DNA of 64,000 nt, from the NCBI GenBank assembly GCA_032209605.1, contig JASFXZ010000028.1:3792941-3856940 (forward strand). The letters run 5' to 3'. How positions within the stretch are numbered: position 1 is the stretch's first letter; the number at the start of each line of letters is the position of its first letter. This stretch comes from Mactromeris polynyma. Its lineage: Eukaryota > Mollusca > Bivalvia > Venerida > Mactridae. The translations under genes and the position numbers were made by a program. This document shows positions 33,763 to 48,700 of the stretch, piece by piece. A model generated the notes under the pieces. The model was not told the DNA's origin. It saw nothing but the letters and a program-made list of their open reading frames with translations, and ran no database searches.

Positions 33763-36700
33763 CTGTAAGAACAAATACATAAAATATAGAATCATTTCTC
33801 TTACAAATTGATAGTCATTTCTCTTACACATTGATAGTCATTTCTCTTACAAATTGATAGTCATTTCTCTTACAAATTGATAGTCATTTCTCTTACAAAT
33901 TGATAGTCATTTCTCTTACACATTGATAGTCATTTCTCTTACACATTGATAGTCATTTCTCTTACACATTGATAGTCATTTCTCTTACAAATTGATAGTC
34001 ATTTCTCTTACAAATTGATAGTCATTTCTCTTACAAATTGATAGTCATTTCTCTTACACATTGATAGTCATTTCTCTTACAAATTGATAGTCATTTCTCT
34101 TACACATTGATAGTCATTTCTCTTACAAATTGATAGTCATTTCTCTTACAAATTGATAGTCATTTCTCTTACACATTGATAGTCATTTCTCTTACAAATT
34201 GATAGTCATTTCTCTTACACATTGATAGTCATTTCTCTTACACATTGATAGTCATTTCTCTTACAAATTGATAGTCATTTCTCTTACAAATTGATAGTCA
34301 TTTCTCTTACACATTGATAGTCATTTCTCTTACACATTGATAGTCATTTCTCTTACAAATTGATAGTCATTTCTCTTACAAATTGATAGTCATTTCTCTT
34401 ACAAATTGATAGTCATTTCTCTTACACATTGATAGTCATTTCTCTTACACATTGATAGTCATTTCTCTTACACATTGATAGTCATTTCTCTTACAAATTG
34501 ATAGTCATTTCTCTTACAAATTGATAGTCATTTCTCTTACACATTGATAGTCATTTCTCTTACACATTGATAGTCATTTCTCTTACACATTGATAGTCAT
34601 TTCTCTTACACATTGATTGTCATTTCTCTTACACATTGATAGTCATTTCTCTTACACATTGATAGTCATTTCTCTTACACATTGATAGTCATCAAAAAAC
34701 TTATAATTCTAAAGTTGCTATTTTGTAGAAAGACCAGCAATAGAAAAAATAGCAACAGACAGTGTAAACACTATATCAAAGACCAATAAAGAAACAAGCA
34801 CATGGAAGTTTCTATGGTCCTATAGTCTCATAGAATTATATACTACAGTTAGTCCACGAATCTGAATGCCAGCCATGTCTGAGAAAAAATGGTTTTATTT
34901 GATCAGAAGAATGATAAACTTTGCCATGTTCAATGAACACAAAATGTTTTGGTCTGGTAAAAATAAAAGGACTAGCTTACCAAACTCATACGGCTGTTTC
35001 TCATTCTCATTTTCTCCATTTCTGCAGGATTAAACAAAGACTTCTTCTTGCCTCTAGGTGAGATGGGTGGGGTACTTCCCTTGGAGAAGTTTGATGTAGA
35101 TGTAGAGCCACTGTGAGATGAAGACAAACTCTCCAAACTACTTGAACTGTCCAGATTGAGAGATCGTGGTGCCTCCTGGGTATCTGTATATTGTAATACA
35201 AATACGTAAACACACAGTATCATCTACTTTCATATTATTTTATAAGAATCACAAAAAATAATCTATAAAGAAAGGACGCCTACATAACACTACACATCAT
35301 CTAACAAGAGGATCCATAATCCATATATTATTCCTAGTGAATTGTACTGCATCATACATCAATAATTAATTTTGAAACTAGGATTGTGTCCACAGGACAC
35401 ATGTGCCCCCAACTGACTCAATCACAGTAACAGTAACTCTACACTTACTACATAAATGTAATAAAAAAATCAGGTGCCAAATTTTAAGATGATTAATATT
35501 TGTTTGAAGCTTCGTTACTCTAGGCCAAATACTTTTTGAGATATCAGAGACAAAGGAAATGATGATTGTGTGTGTATGTGTGTATGGGGGAGGGGCAACA
35601 ATGTTTGTAAAACATCTGCCAGTCTTGCAAATGAATTTTAAATGAATTTCAACTAGAGGATTCATACCCCTGCAATACCATTTTTGACAAACTCCGATAC
35701 AGATGCAAGTCAGCCATCATGAATGTGATTGAAACAAAAACATGTCATGCACTACAACTCATCCAGACCAACAGACGAACCAACCAACAGAGTGACTCCA
35801 GTATACCCCCTTCACATATTGTTTGTATAATGTATATAATCCAAATCAATAGTATATCATTACCAAAAATTGCAACCAGTGATTGTAGAGCAAACTGCAA
35901 CTGTCGTTTATTGGCTTGTTTACCAAGACGTAATGTGATCTCATCATTGCCCACTTCTACCAAATCCATACCTGAAACATAGTGTACATATGTAAACAGT
36001 TGCTTCTAACAAAACCGTTTCCGATATCCTGATGCATTTATATAACGATAAATACAGTATACATTGTTTGCATCGACTTGTCAATTACATTGGTAAGCAT
36101 TTCAATTGTGTTTTTCTCTCAATCTTTTTAAGTCGAGATGAAAGCAGATGATTCTGCTTTATCGAAAATTTCTTCACAAGACACGTATCCAATAAGACAT
36201 GTACGGTACATGTAGTACAGATGACAACTCAGTATTGGCAGTATAAATGGTATGTATTAGTTTTGGCTCAGTTGCCAAATTTTATTATCTGCAGTCTACT
36301 TCTTGATATTATACACATGAAATTTCTTGTGATATAGATCCCTTGTGGAACATGAGGGGATTTCCCTGTAAATTTTAATCAGATATTAAAAGAAACATCA
36401 GAACAACATCATGTCATGTTAAATATGACAGTAGATCTACATAAATGATTTATGTTAAAGTGATGATAGAAACAATTGTTTTAAATTATATATAATCATA
36501 ATGATAACATTGATATTATTTGTACATACTGAGTGAAGCCAGAAACTCGTGGCAACCTCCAACACGCCACAGTTTCACGTTGACCTTCACATCCATGTTT
36601 GTGTCCTTGGAAGCCATCTTGCTCAATATATCTCTCATCTGAAAAATTAAAACATTGAATATTACAAACTGTGTAGTACATATACCAGTGATTAGCTTAT

Positions 36701-39700
36701 CTTTCTGAGTTGGTATAAATATATTTCATATGTTACAGAACAAACAAACGTCATAAAAACATTTGGTAGAAGATGATTAAGAAGACAATTATACAAAGGT
36801 GTACAGATATAGGTGACCAAACATTTATATGAATAGATACTCCTTACAATTACCCAGCTATTTAGGCAATTCTTGAAAATTTCAACTTCTGCTGTGACAT
36901 TATCAATAACAATGTCACTGATTTCATCACATCAACTTCAAGCAAGTGAAATATGTTAAAAGCTGAAGTACTTACCACACGTATAATGGCTTCCCCCGTA
37001 TCGTAATTGTTCAAGAACTTGGACAATGCTTGAGTTGATCCTTGGGGCAATCCTAAAATATATGGTAAATATATCAACATGTTACTCTTATTAGTTTTGT
37101 GCACATCATAGTTGTGAATATCTTAAGAATGGTTGCTATTTTTTAAGAGGATATACTGATTTGAATGAAAAAATCTATAATGTCTGGGAAATTGGTCACT
37201 AGCAATTGAATTTCCAGTACAAACATTCTAAGAATGATAGAAAGAAAAACATGATAGAGACAGGAAACCTACCTAGAAGTGCCTGTAAGCTGGCACTGGC
37301 TTGTGTGAGTCTATCACCCGGATCACTCTGAGGGAAGAACACTGCCGGTGGCAACCCGTTCAAGGATGGTTCAAACCTAAATCCTACAGCTTGCAGGAGA
37401 TCTTTCCATCCACTCAGCCCCCCTACTTTGTTTTCTATAGACTGTGCTGTGGTATACATCGAGTTTTTGGCACCTTGATGAATCCTCTGTAGAGACTTTT
37501 CAATCTGATGAAGAAGAAACTTTGTTACATTTCTAGATTTCAACACAGAAATATTGTGTCCCTGACTCCCTTTTCTTTCTAGGGACTTCCCATTTTCTAT
37601 TTACTGTGCATCCCTGGGACCCCTAAATTGAACTTTTGTCAAGTATATGCATATCTGGGACCCTGCAAATTTACCAAGGACCCCTAATTTATCAAACATG
37701 AGGGTGCAAAGACCCCTAGCTGAAACATCCTCTGGGAAACCTGACTCAGGTTACAACAACCATGTTTGTTCCATGGATTTATGTTGATGTATTAAATATC
37801 TCATTGTATTGAACTACTCAGACTGACTGTCAGAACACATCTACCCACAACATACTGTTTATACCAGACTCAGACTGACTGTCAGAACACATCTACCCAC
37901 AACATACTGTATATACCAGACTCAGACTGACTGTCAGAACACAGCTACCCACAACATACTGTATATACCAGACTCAGACTGACTGTCAGAACACAGCTAC
38001 CCACAACATACTGTATATACCAGACTCAGACTGACTGTCAGAACACAGCTACCCACAACATACTGTATATACCAGACTCAGACTGACTGTCAGAACACAG
38101 CTACCCACAACATACTGTATATACCAGACTCAGACTGACTGTCAGAACACAGCTACCCACAACATACTGTATATACCAGACTCAGACTGACTGTCAGAAC
38201 ACAGCTACCCACAACATACTGTATATACCAGACTCAGACTGACTGTCAGAACACAGCTACCCACAACATACTGTATATACCAGACTCAGACTGACTGTCA
38301 GAACACAGCTACCCACAACATACTGTATATACCAGACTCACACTGACTGTCAGAACACAGCTACCCACAACATACTGTATATACCAGACTCAGACTGACT
38401 GTCAGAACACATCTACCCACAACATACTGTATATACCAGACTCAGACTGACTGTCAGAACACATTTACCCACAACATACTGTATATACCAGACTCAGACT
38501 GACTGTCAGAACACAGCTACCCACAACATACTGTATATACCAGACTCAGACTGACTGTCAGAACACAGCTACCCACAACATACTGTATATACCAGACTCA
38601 GACTGACTGTCAGAACACATCTACCCACAACATACTGTATATACCAGACTCAGACTGACTGTCCGAACACAGCTACCCACAACATACTGTATATACCAGA
38701 CTCAGACTGACTGTCAGAACACAGCTACCCACAAAATACTGTATATACCAGACTCAGACTGACTGTCAGAACACAGCTACCCACAACATACTGTATATAC
38801 CAGACTCAGACTGACTGTCAGAACACATCTACCCACAACATACTGTATATACCAGACTCAGACAGACTGACAGAACACAGCTACCCACAACATACTGTAT
38901 ATACCAGACTCAGACTGACTGTCAGAACACAGCTACCCACAACATACTGTATATACCAGACTCAGACTGACTGTCAGAACACATCTACCCACAACATACT
39001 GTATATACCAGACTCAGACAGACTGACAGAACACAGCTACCCACAACATACTGTATATACCAGACTCAGACTGACTGTCAGAACACAGTCACTCATTTCA
39101 ATGTCAACAGAACCTAAATTGATCATCACAATAAATTTGTCAATATGACTGCTACATAATTGCATACCAGACATTTTACTTGCCCATGTAATGTGACACT
39201 CATGCTAATGACATCACATTATGACATCACATAACAATGTCACATAATGATGTCTCATAATGACATCACTTAATGACATCACACATATATGTTATGTGTT
39301 GATTATTTTATTTTATTTCATCCATTATTTCTGACAAAAGGTATGTAAAAAGAAATCTATCACTGGCTTCTGAAGCAGATGGAAATATCTGGCTCTCGGA
39401 TAACTGTTTAAATAATGAGGCTATGCCAAGTTACTGCCTAAACAGCAACCCTCCTGTCAGATATTTCCATCCGCATCAGAAACCAGCGAAAGAATCTTAC
39501 ATCATGATGTGAAATGCTACAACTTTTGACAAACAACAACAAATGAGTATTTACATATATGAACAAATTGTGAATAACAGAATACAAACCAGATGTAGAA
39601 GAACACGCATGGCCTCACGGCACTGTGTCGGGTGCTGTAACAATTCACAAATAGCATGTCCCATCTGCGCCACTTTACTGCTCAGTTTAACATCCTGACC

Positions 39701-42700
39701 AATCAAAACCCATCCACCCCAGTTTGATGGATGTGAAAATTGCTTCGTAGCTTGAACAGTTTTTACAGCGAAAGTCAAAGCTTGTGAGACACATTTTCCC
39801 TCCTGTAATCCTAAATACAATGTTCTCATGAGAAGTTTTGATGCTTGATCAGGAACAGGCCACAAACAATATAACACAGATTGTGCACCAGCTGACAACA
39901 GAGATCTTGTTAATCCAACAACACCGTCAGTATTTATACGTCCAGCTCGATCATCAGTATATCCAGAACTCAGAATCACAAGTTTTGCATGCAGTTTAAG
40001 ATTGAGTATATCAGCTGCTGTGAGCAAGTATTCCGCTAACGATGGTCCATCGAAGGAACTTATATCACTGGCACTGTCGTCTGAATCAATAGTTGGAAAT
40101 CTTGCGGGTGGATGTGATGGGACCTCACCGGGCGATAATATAACTGACGAAAGTTTCCACGAAATGTGAGTAGCGAAATGTATCACTTCCACCTGTTCAA
40201 TTTGATTTAGCACTGCCCCCTTTGTAGCCTCCTGACCAATTAGAGGACGAGCAGTGAGAATCTCACCAACTATTCTTGCCTCATATTCACTTGAAGGAAT
40301 ATCATGTAAATGCCAGTGTTGACAAATGGAAGGTGTCAATTTAGGGTTGCCTACAACAACTGCACCAGATGAGTCTATCACAGGTCTGCCATGCCGGTCA
40401 TGTTTATTAGTATTTTGCAGTGAAGTCAATGATGGAACCACAATTAAGTTAAATCTGTCAAATAAATAATCCATAGTTTGATCCTTTCTTAAAACAGAAA
40501 ATGGAATCAAAAATAAATCTCCTTGTAACACAAGAATTAAATCTGATGCATTAGTGCCAGCATCATCAGCAGCGTCCTTCATACAATCTTCGAAAGGTTC
40601 AATAAGTAACTGGTACAGCGCTGATATTGCTGACTTATTTCCAAATTTATTACGTACACTATTTTTTCGACTCACAGCAGCACCTGGAAAGGAAGCGTTC
40701 AGACTCGTATTGAGACTAAACATGCTTCCAAGACTGTAGTTACTACTGTTAAACAAATGATTCCGATTAACAATTCGAAGAAATCCAGTTCGATCATTTT
40801 CAGCATTTAATTTGTCACCAATTTCTTCTAGATGTTGTTCCCAATGATCCTCAACATCACTTGCACAGTCATTCTCCAGACTTATTGAGCGTGATGCAGT
40901 TCTGTAAATGTAAAGGAACAAAATAAAATGATTTTCGTTGCTAAAATTTGCCAAGTTACAGGTAGACAACAAGGGGTAAGAACTCTCAAGATGATGTTGA
41001 AAAATTCATGTATTTACCTCCCTTGCTATACAATGTCTATAATGCATAACACTCTGGTGATGACACTTAGGCCCTAAAAATATTGGTAATCGTGGGGATT
41101 TTAACAAATTAAGTGGTCAGGTTAAAACACAAAATTGATAAGCATGAAATTAAACTTAGAATTTCAAATGTATTATTATTAAGTATATTTTAAGAATATT
41201 CGAATATTGAAACAGGATTCAAATATTCATTGACATCCCTAATTATTATTAAATAAGAAGGTCGAATGTTCAAATATTCTATTATAATATATTCAAAATC
41301 CACTTTATACAACATGATTGATTTCAGCCTGTCGTCTGTTTTTTGCGAAAGGTAAGACCACTGGTCAAGTGAACTGGTTGCAGAACATTTCTAATATGCT
41401 GTTGAAAAATGGAATAAAAACAAATCAGTTGACACAAAGACCAATGAACATACCTGGACAGTCCACTAGGGGCATGAGTCTCAACTCCCATAGATTCACG
41501 TATCTGTCCTACCATATTGTCGAGCAAAGAGCAAGCGGAGAAACTGATACTGGATTTCATACTGATGTTGTCTCCAGCGTCCACCTCACTCTCTATGTCT
41601 GTCATACTTGTTACATGGAACTTCACTATACCTGTCATGTAAGTAATAAACATCAACATTAAGAATAAGAGAATATGAAATCAAACCCACATCTACAAGG
41701 TGATGTCACCTAGCAACAGACAGAATACCACAAAATCTTTCCATTGTGCCACAGCAACCATTCCTATCTAGTCTGGTGGAAATAAGGAGACATTCTAATC
41801 CATGATGGGAAATCTTGGTAGAAAAACATTTTTGTAACAATGGATTCAAAATCAGTTTAGCTCAGATAAGAAAGGGAAAAAAGGCAAACTAGAAAGTGAG
41901 CAAGTGATACCGAAGCCTTAAATCTTATGTTGCTTTAAATGTGTATGCTTACAGAAATAAATCATTTTTATCAAATTAAGGGAAAATCCTGTACCGTCTC
42001 TAGGGGTCAGTAACCAGCTGTAGAGAAATCCTGATGCTATAGAGAAATACAATGCCATGCTCTTCTGTTTCTGTACAATGTTTAAAATCTGGTCTGTTGT
42101 AATTGGTGGAGGATCAGTCACATGGTTGCCATAGAAACCTTCAGTTCCTGCTTGACGCTCCATCAGAAGGTCAATAAACGCTCTCGTACAGGCTCTCTCT
42201 GCAACAACCAAGGCTTCCGGATGTCGGTCCAGAGACACAAGTACACGCTAAAAAAAGAGACAAAAGGCTTGATGCATGGAGGTAGCGAAAACATTCAAAT
42301 ATCAGAGTATGAAATATGAACTTAATTAAAGCAAGCATTCAAATGAAGGTCAACAAGAAGAGAACTGCAAAACCTACATATTTAAATGAGTCAAACATTT
42401 TTAGTATTTAAAGGGCTTTTTCACAGCAAGGCTTAATTTCAACGAAGAAATGCAGAAGTTAATTTAAATGGCGACTAATTGATGTTCATTTTCCATAAAA
42501 GTTAATTATCCATGAATAATAAGACTGATTTGAAAAATATTTCAAAAGTCATAAAAACAATAAACAATGGACAGAACAGACAATAGACACAGTAAGGGCT
42601 TACTTTCTCACCATTGGTGACAAAATGTTCATTATGCACACAAAATTACTAGACTGTGCCCTTTTCATCATAATTAACAATTCATGTACATAGTACATAG

Positions 42701-45700
42701 TATAGCTGAGGGTGTTTGTACCATACAGATGACTCACACAATAACATACAGATACATTATATACTTTTTGTCTTAACACTTTACGTACATGATTGAGTAT
42801 TGGTTTATGTAGCATACAGTGACAATGAGCAGTCTTCACTGATGCATCTATACAAGGTGTATATACTCATAACATACAAGTTTTTGCACATTTAATGGTA
42901 AAACACCCATCTTGCTGACATGATGGCATTTTCTAAAGGTATTTATAATGTTATTGTGCACCTGACATATCAGATTTATTAATCAGAATACATCAAGATG
43001 TAAACTTGGTTGTCTTTTCATAATGAAACTGTACACTCGAAAGTTTGAGTAAAATATGTGTACTGTCTGTAATATGTCACATACATGTTGACATGACAGA
43101 ACGGACAGCTGGGCTGCCTTGCAAGCTTTAGGGTCACAGCATTATAGGAATTAAAACTGGTGAGACATTCCACTTGCCTACAGGGCACCAGACGGCTTCT
43201 GGGATAATTGTGGTCTATAAGTTACATGTAAATTGGAGCTGAACACGTATTGATGTTAAAAGGACACTGCTACTACAGTCCACTACCTTACACATGTTGT
43301 GTGTGTCTGTTGGTGCAGTCAGCTAAACCAAATGTAACAATTTTATTCATACACAAATGAAATCATGAATTTACAGGAGGCAAAACAGGTTTTGTTGTTG
43401 CAATACATTTTTAAGAAACAGCACCTGCCAAGACATAAATTCAATTAATTTGATTATTTAGTAGAATGGTATGAGATGTGATGTCACAGCTGTGAACCGG
43501 AGTCCTATCTCTGAATAGTGTGGACTCACAAACCGTTACTTGCACGGGTATATGGGCTGTGACATCACTTCACTCATAAATCTTGAATAGACTCAATATG
43601 AACCAAGATGGCAAGTTTCTTGTATCATATTCCTTAGTTTGTCAGTCTTGTAATGAAGGTTTTCAGTACTTCAGATGTGTTTATAAAACAAGAATATCGT
43701 TCTTCACTGCTACCATATTGTTTTTATATTACAAAAAATTAAACCAAAAGAAAAACTGATGCTTTAGTAAATAAAGGAACTTGAATTACGTCCAATAAAG
43801 GTCTACTTAATTCTGCAAGATATTCATTTGTCAAGCAACTGTAGCCCCACCCCTATTTTAACAATGCAATGGTGCACCAAATGATCATAGTATAATATGC
43901 TTTAATTTATGTCATAATTTCACACCTGTATACAGCAGTTACAGGTAAACCACTAAACCACACTTATAATGAATGGTTGAAAGAAGGGACTATGAGTTAG
44001 ATACCAGAACACTATATTCCAGCATCATATCTTACACTTAAACATACATTTCTTTCTTTGTGCTATGACAGAGATTTTCGAGGGTTCAACGGAAGCCTAT
44101 CATAACACATAAAGTTGTGATAGTCTTGCACTGAGCCTTCGATTTCTAATCATGTGTTTCCTACATTGTTTTTCTTAGTCTGAAAGGCATTTCTAGTTCA
44201 ATTCCATCTGTACATTTTAAAATATACTCGTCTCCAAGGAAATCTCAACTGTATTAAGAGCTAGCATGGAGTGATGTGTGAGTATATTGTAAGCAATGTT
44301 CTACAATGGCATGATTGGTTGATATAGGTTATATACATGATCATGTTGCCATGGAGTGATGTGTGAGTATATTGTAAGCAATGTTCTACAATGGCATGAT
44401 AGGTTGATATAGGTTATATACATGATCATGTTGCCATGGAGTGATGTGTGAGTATATTGTAAGCAATGTTCTACAATGGCATGATAGGTTGATATAGGTT
44501 ATATACATGTTCATGTTGCCATGGAGTGATGTGTGAGTATATTGTAAGCAATGTTCTACAATGGCATGATAGGTTGATATAGGTTATATACATGATCATG
44601 TTGCCATGGAGTGATGTGTGAGTATATTGTATTCAATGTTCTACAATGGCATGATTGGTTGATATAGGTTATATACATGTTCATGTTGCCATGGAGTGAT
44701 GTGTGAGTATATTGTAAGCAATGTTCTACAATGGCATGATTGGTTGATATAGGTTATATACATGATCATGTTGCCATGGAGTGATGTGTGAGTATATTGT
44801 AAGCAATGTTCTACAATGGCATGATAGGTTGATATAGGTTATATACATGATCATGTTGCCATGGAGTGATGTGTGAGTATATTGTAAGCAATGTTCTACA
44901 ATGGCATGATAGGTTGATATAGGTTATATACATGTTCATGTTGCCATGGAGTGATGTGTGAGTATATTGCAAGCAATGTTCTACAATGGCATGATTGGTT
45001 GATATAGGTTATATACATGATCATGTTGCCATGGAGTGATGTGTGAGTATATTGTAAGCAATGTTCTACAATGGCATGATAGGTTGATATAGGTTATATA
45101 CATGATCATGTTGCCATGGAGTGATGTGTGAGTATATTGTATTCAATGTTCTACAATGGCATGATAGGTTGATATAGGTTATATACATGATCATGTTGCC
45201 ATGGAGTGATGTGTGAGTATATTGTAAGCAATGTTCTACAATGGCATGATAGGTTGATATAGGTTATATACATGATCATGTTGCCATGGAGTGATGTGTG
45301 AGTATATTGTATTCAATGTTCTACAATGGCATGATAGGTTGATATAGGTTATATACATGATCATGTTGCCATGGAGTGATGTGTGATTATATTGTATTCA
45401 ATGTTCTACAATGGCATGATAGGTTGATATAGGTTATATACATGATTATGTTGCCATGGAGTGATGTGTGAGTGTATTGTAAGCAATGTTCTACAATGGC
45501 ATGATAGGTTGATATAGGTTATATACATGATCATGTTGCCATGGAGTGATGTGTGAGTATATTGTAAGCAATGTTCTACAATGGCATGATAGGTTGATAT
45601 AGGTTATATACATGATCATGTTGCCATGGAGTGATGTGTGAGTATATTGTAAGCAATGTTCTACAATGGCATGATAGGTTGATATAGGTTATATACATGA

Positions 45701-48700
45701 TCATGTTGCCATGGAGTGATGTGTGAGTATATTGTAAGCAATGTTCTACAATGGCATGATTGGTTGATATAGGTTATATACATGTTCATGTTGCCATGGA
45801 GTGATGTGTGAGTATATTGTAAGCAATGTTCTACAATGGCATGATAGGTTGATATAGGTTATATACATGTTCATGTTGCCATAGAGTGATGTGTGAGTAT
45901 ATTGTAAGCAATGTTCTACAATGGCATGATTGGTTGATATAGGTTATATACATGATCATGTTGCCATGGAGTGATGTGTGAGTATATTGTAAGCAATGTT
46001 CTACAATGGCATGATAGGTTGATATAGGTTATATACATGATCATGTTGCCATGGAGTGATGTGTGAGTATATTGTAAGCAATGTTCTACAATGGCATGAT
46101 AGGTTGATATAGGTTATATACATGATCATGTTGCCATGGAGTGATGTGTGAGTATATTGTAAGCAATGTTCTACAATGGCATGATAGGTTGATATAGGTT
46201 ATATACATGATCATGTTGCCATGGAGTGATGTGTGAGTATATTGTAAGCAATGTTCTACAATGGCATGATAGGTTGATATAGGTTATATACATGATCATG
46301 TTGCCATGGAGTGATGTGTGAGTACATTGTAAGCAATGTTCTACAATGGCATGATAGGTTGATATAGGTTATATACATGATCATGTTGCCATGGAGTGAT
46401 GTGTGAGTATATTGTAAGCAATGTTCTACAATGGCATGATAGGTTGATATAGGTTATATACATGATCATGTTGCCATGGAGTGATGTGTGAGTATATTGT
46501 AAGCAATGTTCTACAATGGCATGATAGGTTGATATAGGTTATATACATGATCATGTTGCCATGGAGTGATGTGTGAGTATATTGTAAGCAATGTTCTACA
46601 ATGGCATGATAGGTTGATATAGGTTATATACATGATCATGTTGCCATGGAGTGATGTGTGAGTATATTGTAAGCAATGTTCTACAATGGCATGATAGGTT
46701 GATATAGGTTATATACATGATCATGTTGCCATGGAGTGATGTGTGAGTATATTGTAAGCAATGTTCTACAATGGCATGATTGGTTGATATAGGTTATATA
46801 CATGATCATGTTGCCATGGAGTGATGTGTGAGTATATTGTAAGCAATGTTCTACAATGGCATGATAGGTTGATATAGGTTATATACATGGTCATGTTGCC
46901 ATGGAGTGATGTGTGAGTATATTGTAAGCAATGTTCTACAATGGCATGATAGGTTGATATAGGTTATATACATGATCATGTTGCCATGGAGTGATGTGTG
47001 AGTATATTGTAAGCAATGTTCTACAATGGCATGATTGGTTGATATAGGTTATATACATGATCATGTTGCCATGGAGTGATGTGTGAGTATATTGTAAGCA
47101 ATGTTCTACAATGGCATGATAGGTTGATATAGGTTATATACATGATCATGTTGCCATGGAGTGATGTGTGAGTATATTGTAAGCAATGTTCTACAATGGC
47201 ATGATAGGTTGATATAGGTTATATACATGATCATGTTGCCATGGAGTGATGTGTGAGTATATTGTAAGCAATGTTCTACAATGGCATGATAGGTTGATAT
47301 AGGTTATATACATGATCATGTTGCCATGGAGTGATGTGTGAGTATATTGTAAGCAATGTTCTACAATGGCATGATAGGTTGATATAGGTTATATACATGA
47401 TCATGTTGCCATGGAGTGATGTGTGAGTATATTGTATTCAATGTTCTACAATGGCATGATAGGTTGATATAGGTTATATACATGATTATGTTGCCATGGA
47501 GTGATGTGTGAGTATATTGTAAGCAATGTTCTACAATGGCATGATAGGTTGATATAGGTTATATACATGATCATGTTGCCATGGAGTGATGTGTGAGTAT
47601 ATTGTAAGCAATGTTCTACAATGGCATGATTGGTTGATATAGGTTATATACATGATCATGTTGCCATGGAGTGATGTGTGAGTATATTGTAAGCAATGTT
47701 CTACAATGGCATGATAGGTTGATATAGGTTATATACATGATCATGTTGCCATGCAACAGCAAATTCCATCAATTTACAGAGTGACTGGGTTGTACATATA
47801 ATAAATTAGAAGAACAGTCAAAAACTACGAAAAAAAATTGTGTGAACTTTGTCAACAATGGTCACTATAAACAAGTTAAGATTTTTCATTGAAAAACAGT
47901 TGCCTTCTGAGGAAATTTGATATATACCATCGCACACTCCCAAAGCATCACAGAATTTTGAAACAAATTCTGTTTACAGTAAAATATGTTTAAGATTTCC
48001 ATCTATATATTGTAATTTAGTTACAATACAATAAAGAACTTGACATACTGATTCAGCAAACATAAGAGTTTCACTACATGTGTTGTATGTGAAGACAATC
48101 AACAAATCAGTCACAGTTTCATGTAAACTTGTGCATTTATATGCCTCAAATATACACTGGGAATGTAAGACATGTAAACTTGTGCATTTATATGCCTCAA
48201 ATATACACTGGGAATGTAAGACATGTAAACTTGTGCATTTATATGCCTCAAATATACACTGGGAATGTAAGACATGTAAACTTGTGCATTTATATGCCTC
48301 AAATATACACTGGGAATGTAAGACATGTAAACTTGTGCATTTATATGCCTCAAATATACACTGGGAATGTAAGACATGTGACTTGTGCATTTATATGCCT
48401 CAAATATACACTGGCAATGTAAGACATGTAAACTTGTGCATTTATATGCCTCAAATATACACTGGGAATGTAAGACATGTAAACTTGTGCATTTATATGC
48501 CTCAAATATACACTGGGAATGTAAGACATGTAAACTTGTGCATTTATATGCCTCAAATATACACTGGGAATGTAAGACATGTGACTTGTGCATTTATATG
48601 CCTCAAATATACACTGGGAATGTAAGACATGTAAACTTGTGCATTTATATGCCTCAAATATACACTGGGAATGTAAGACATGTGACTTGTGTCTTTATAT

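Larger units (their letters stand above)
42248..44267. other. large TTC28-like intron, unique part
   Basis: About 2 kb of AT-rich unique intron. A minus-strand open frame at 42600-42839 has no coding character. Two small palindromic elements (43470-43576 and 44077-44144) are listed separately. Confidence 0.55.

Noticed and set aside
44268..47752. 85-bp array as a possible centromeric or telomeric satellite
   Set aside because: It is only 3.5 kb, lies inside an intron of a conserved gene, and has no telomere-like motif.
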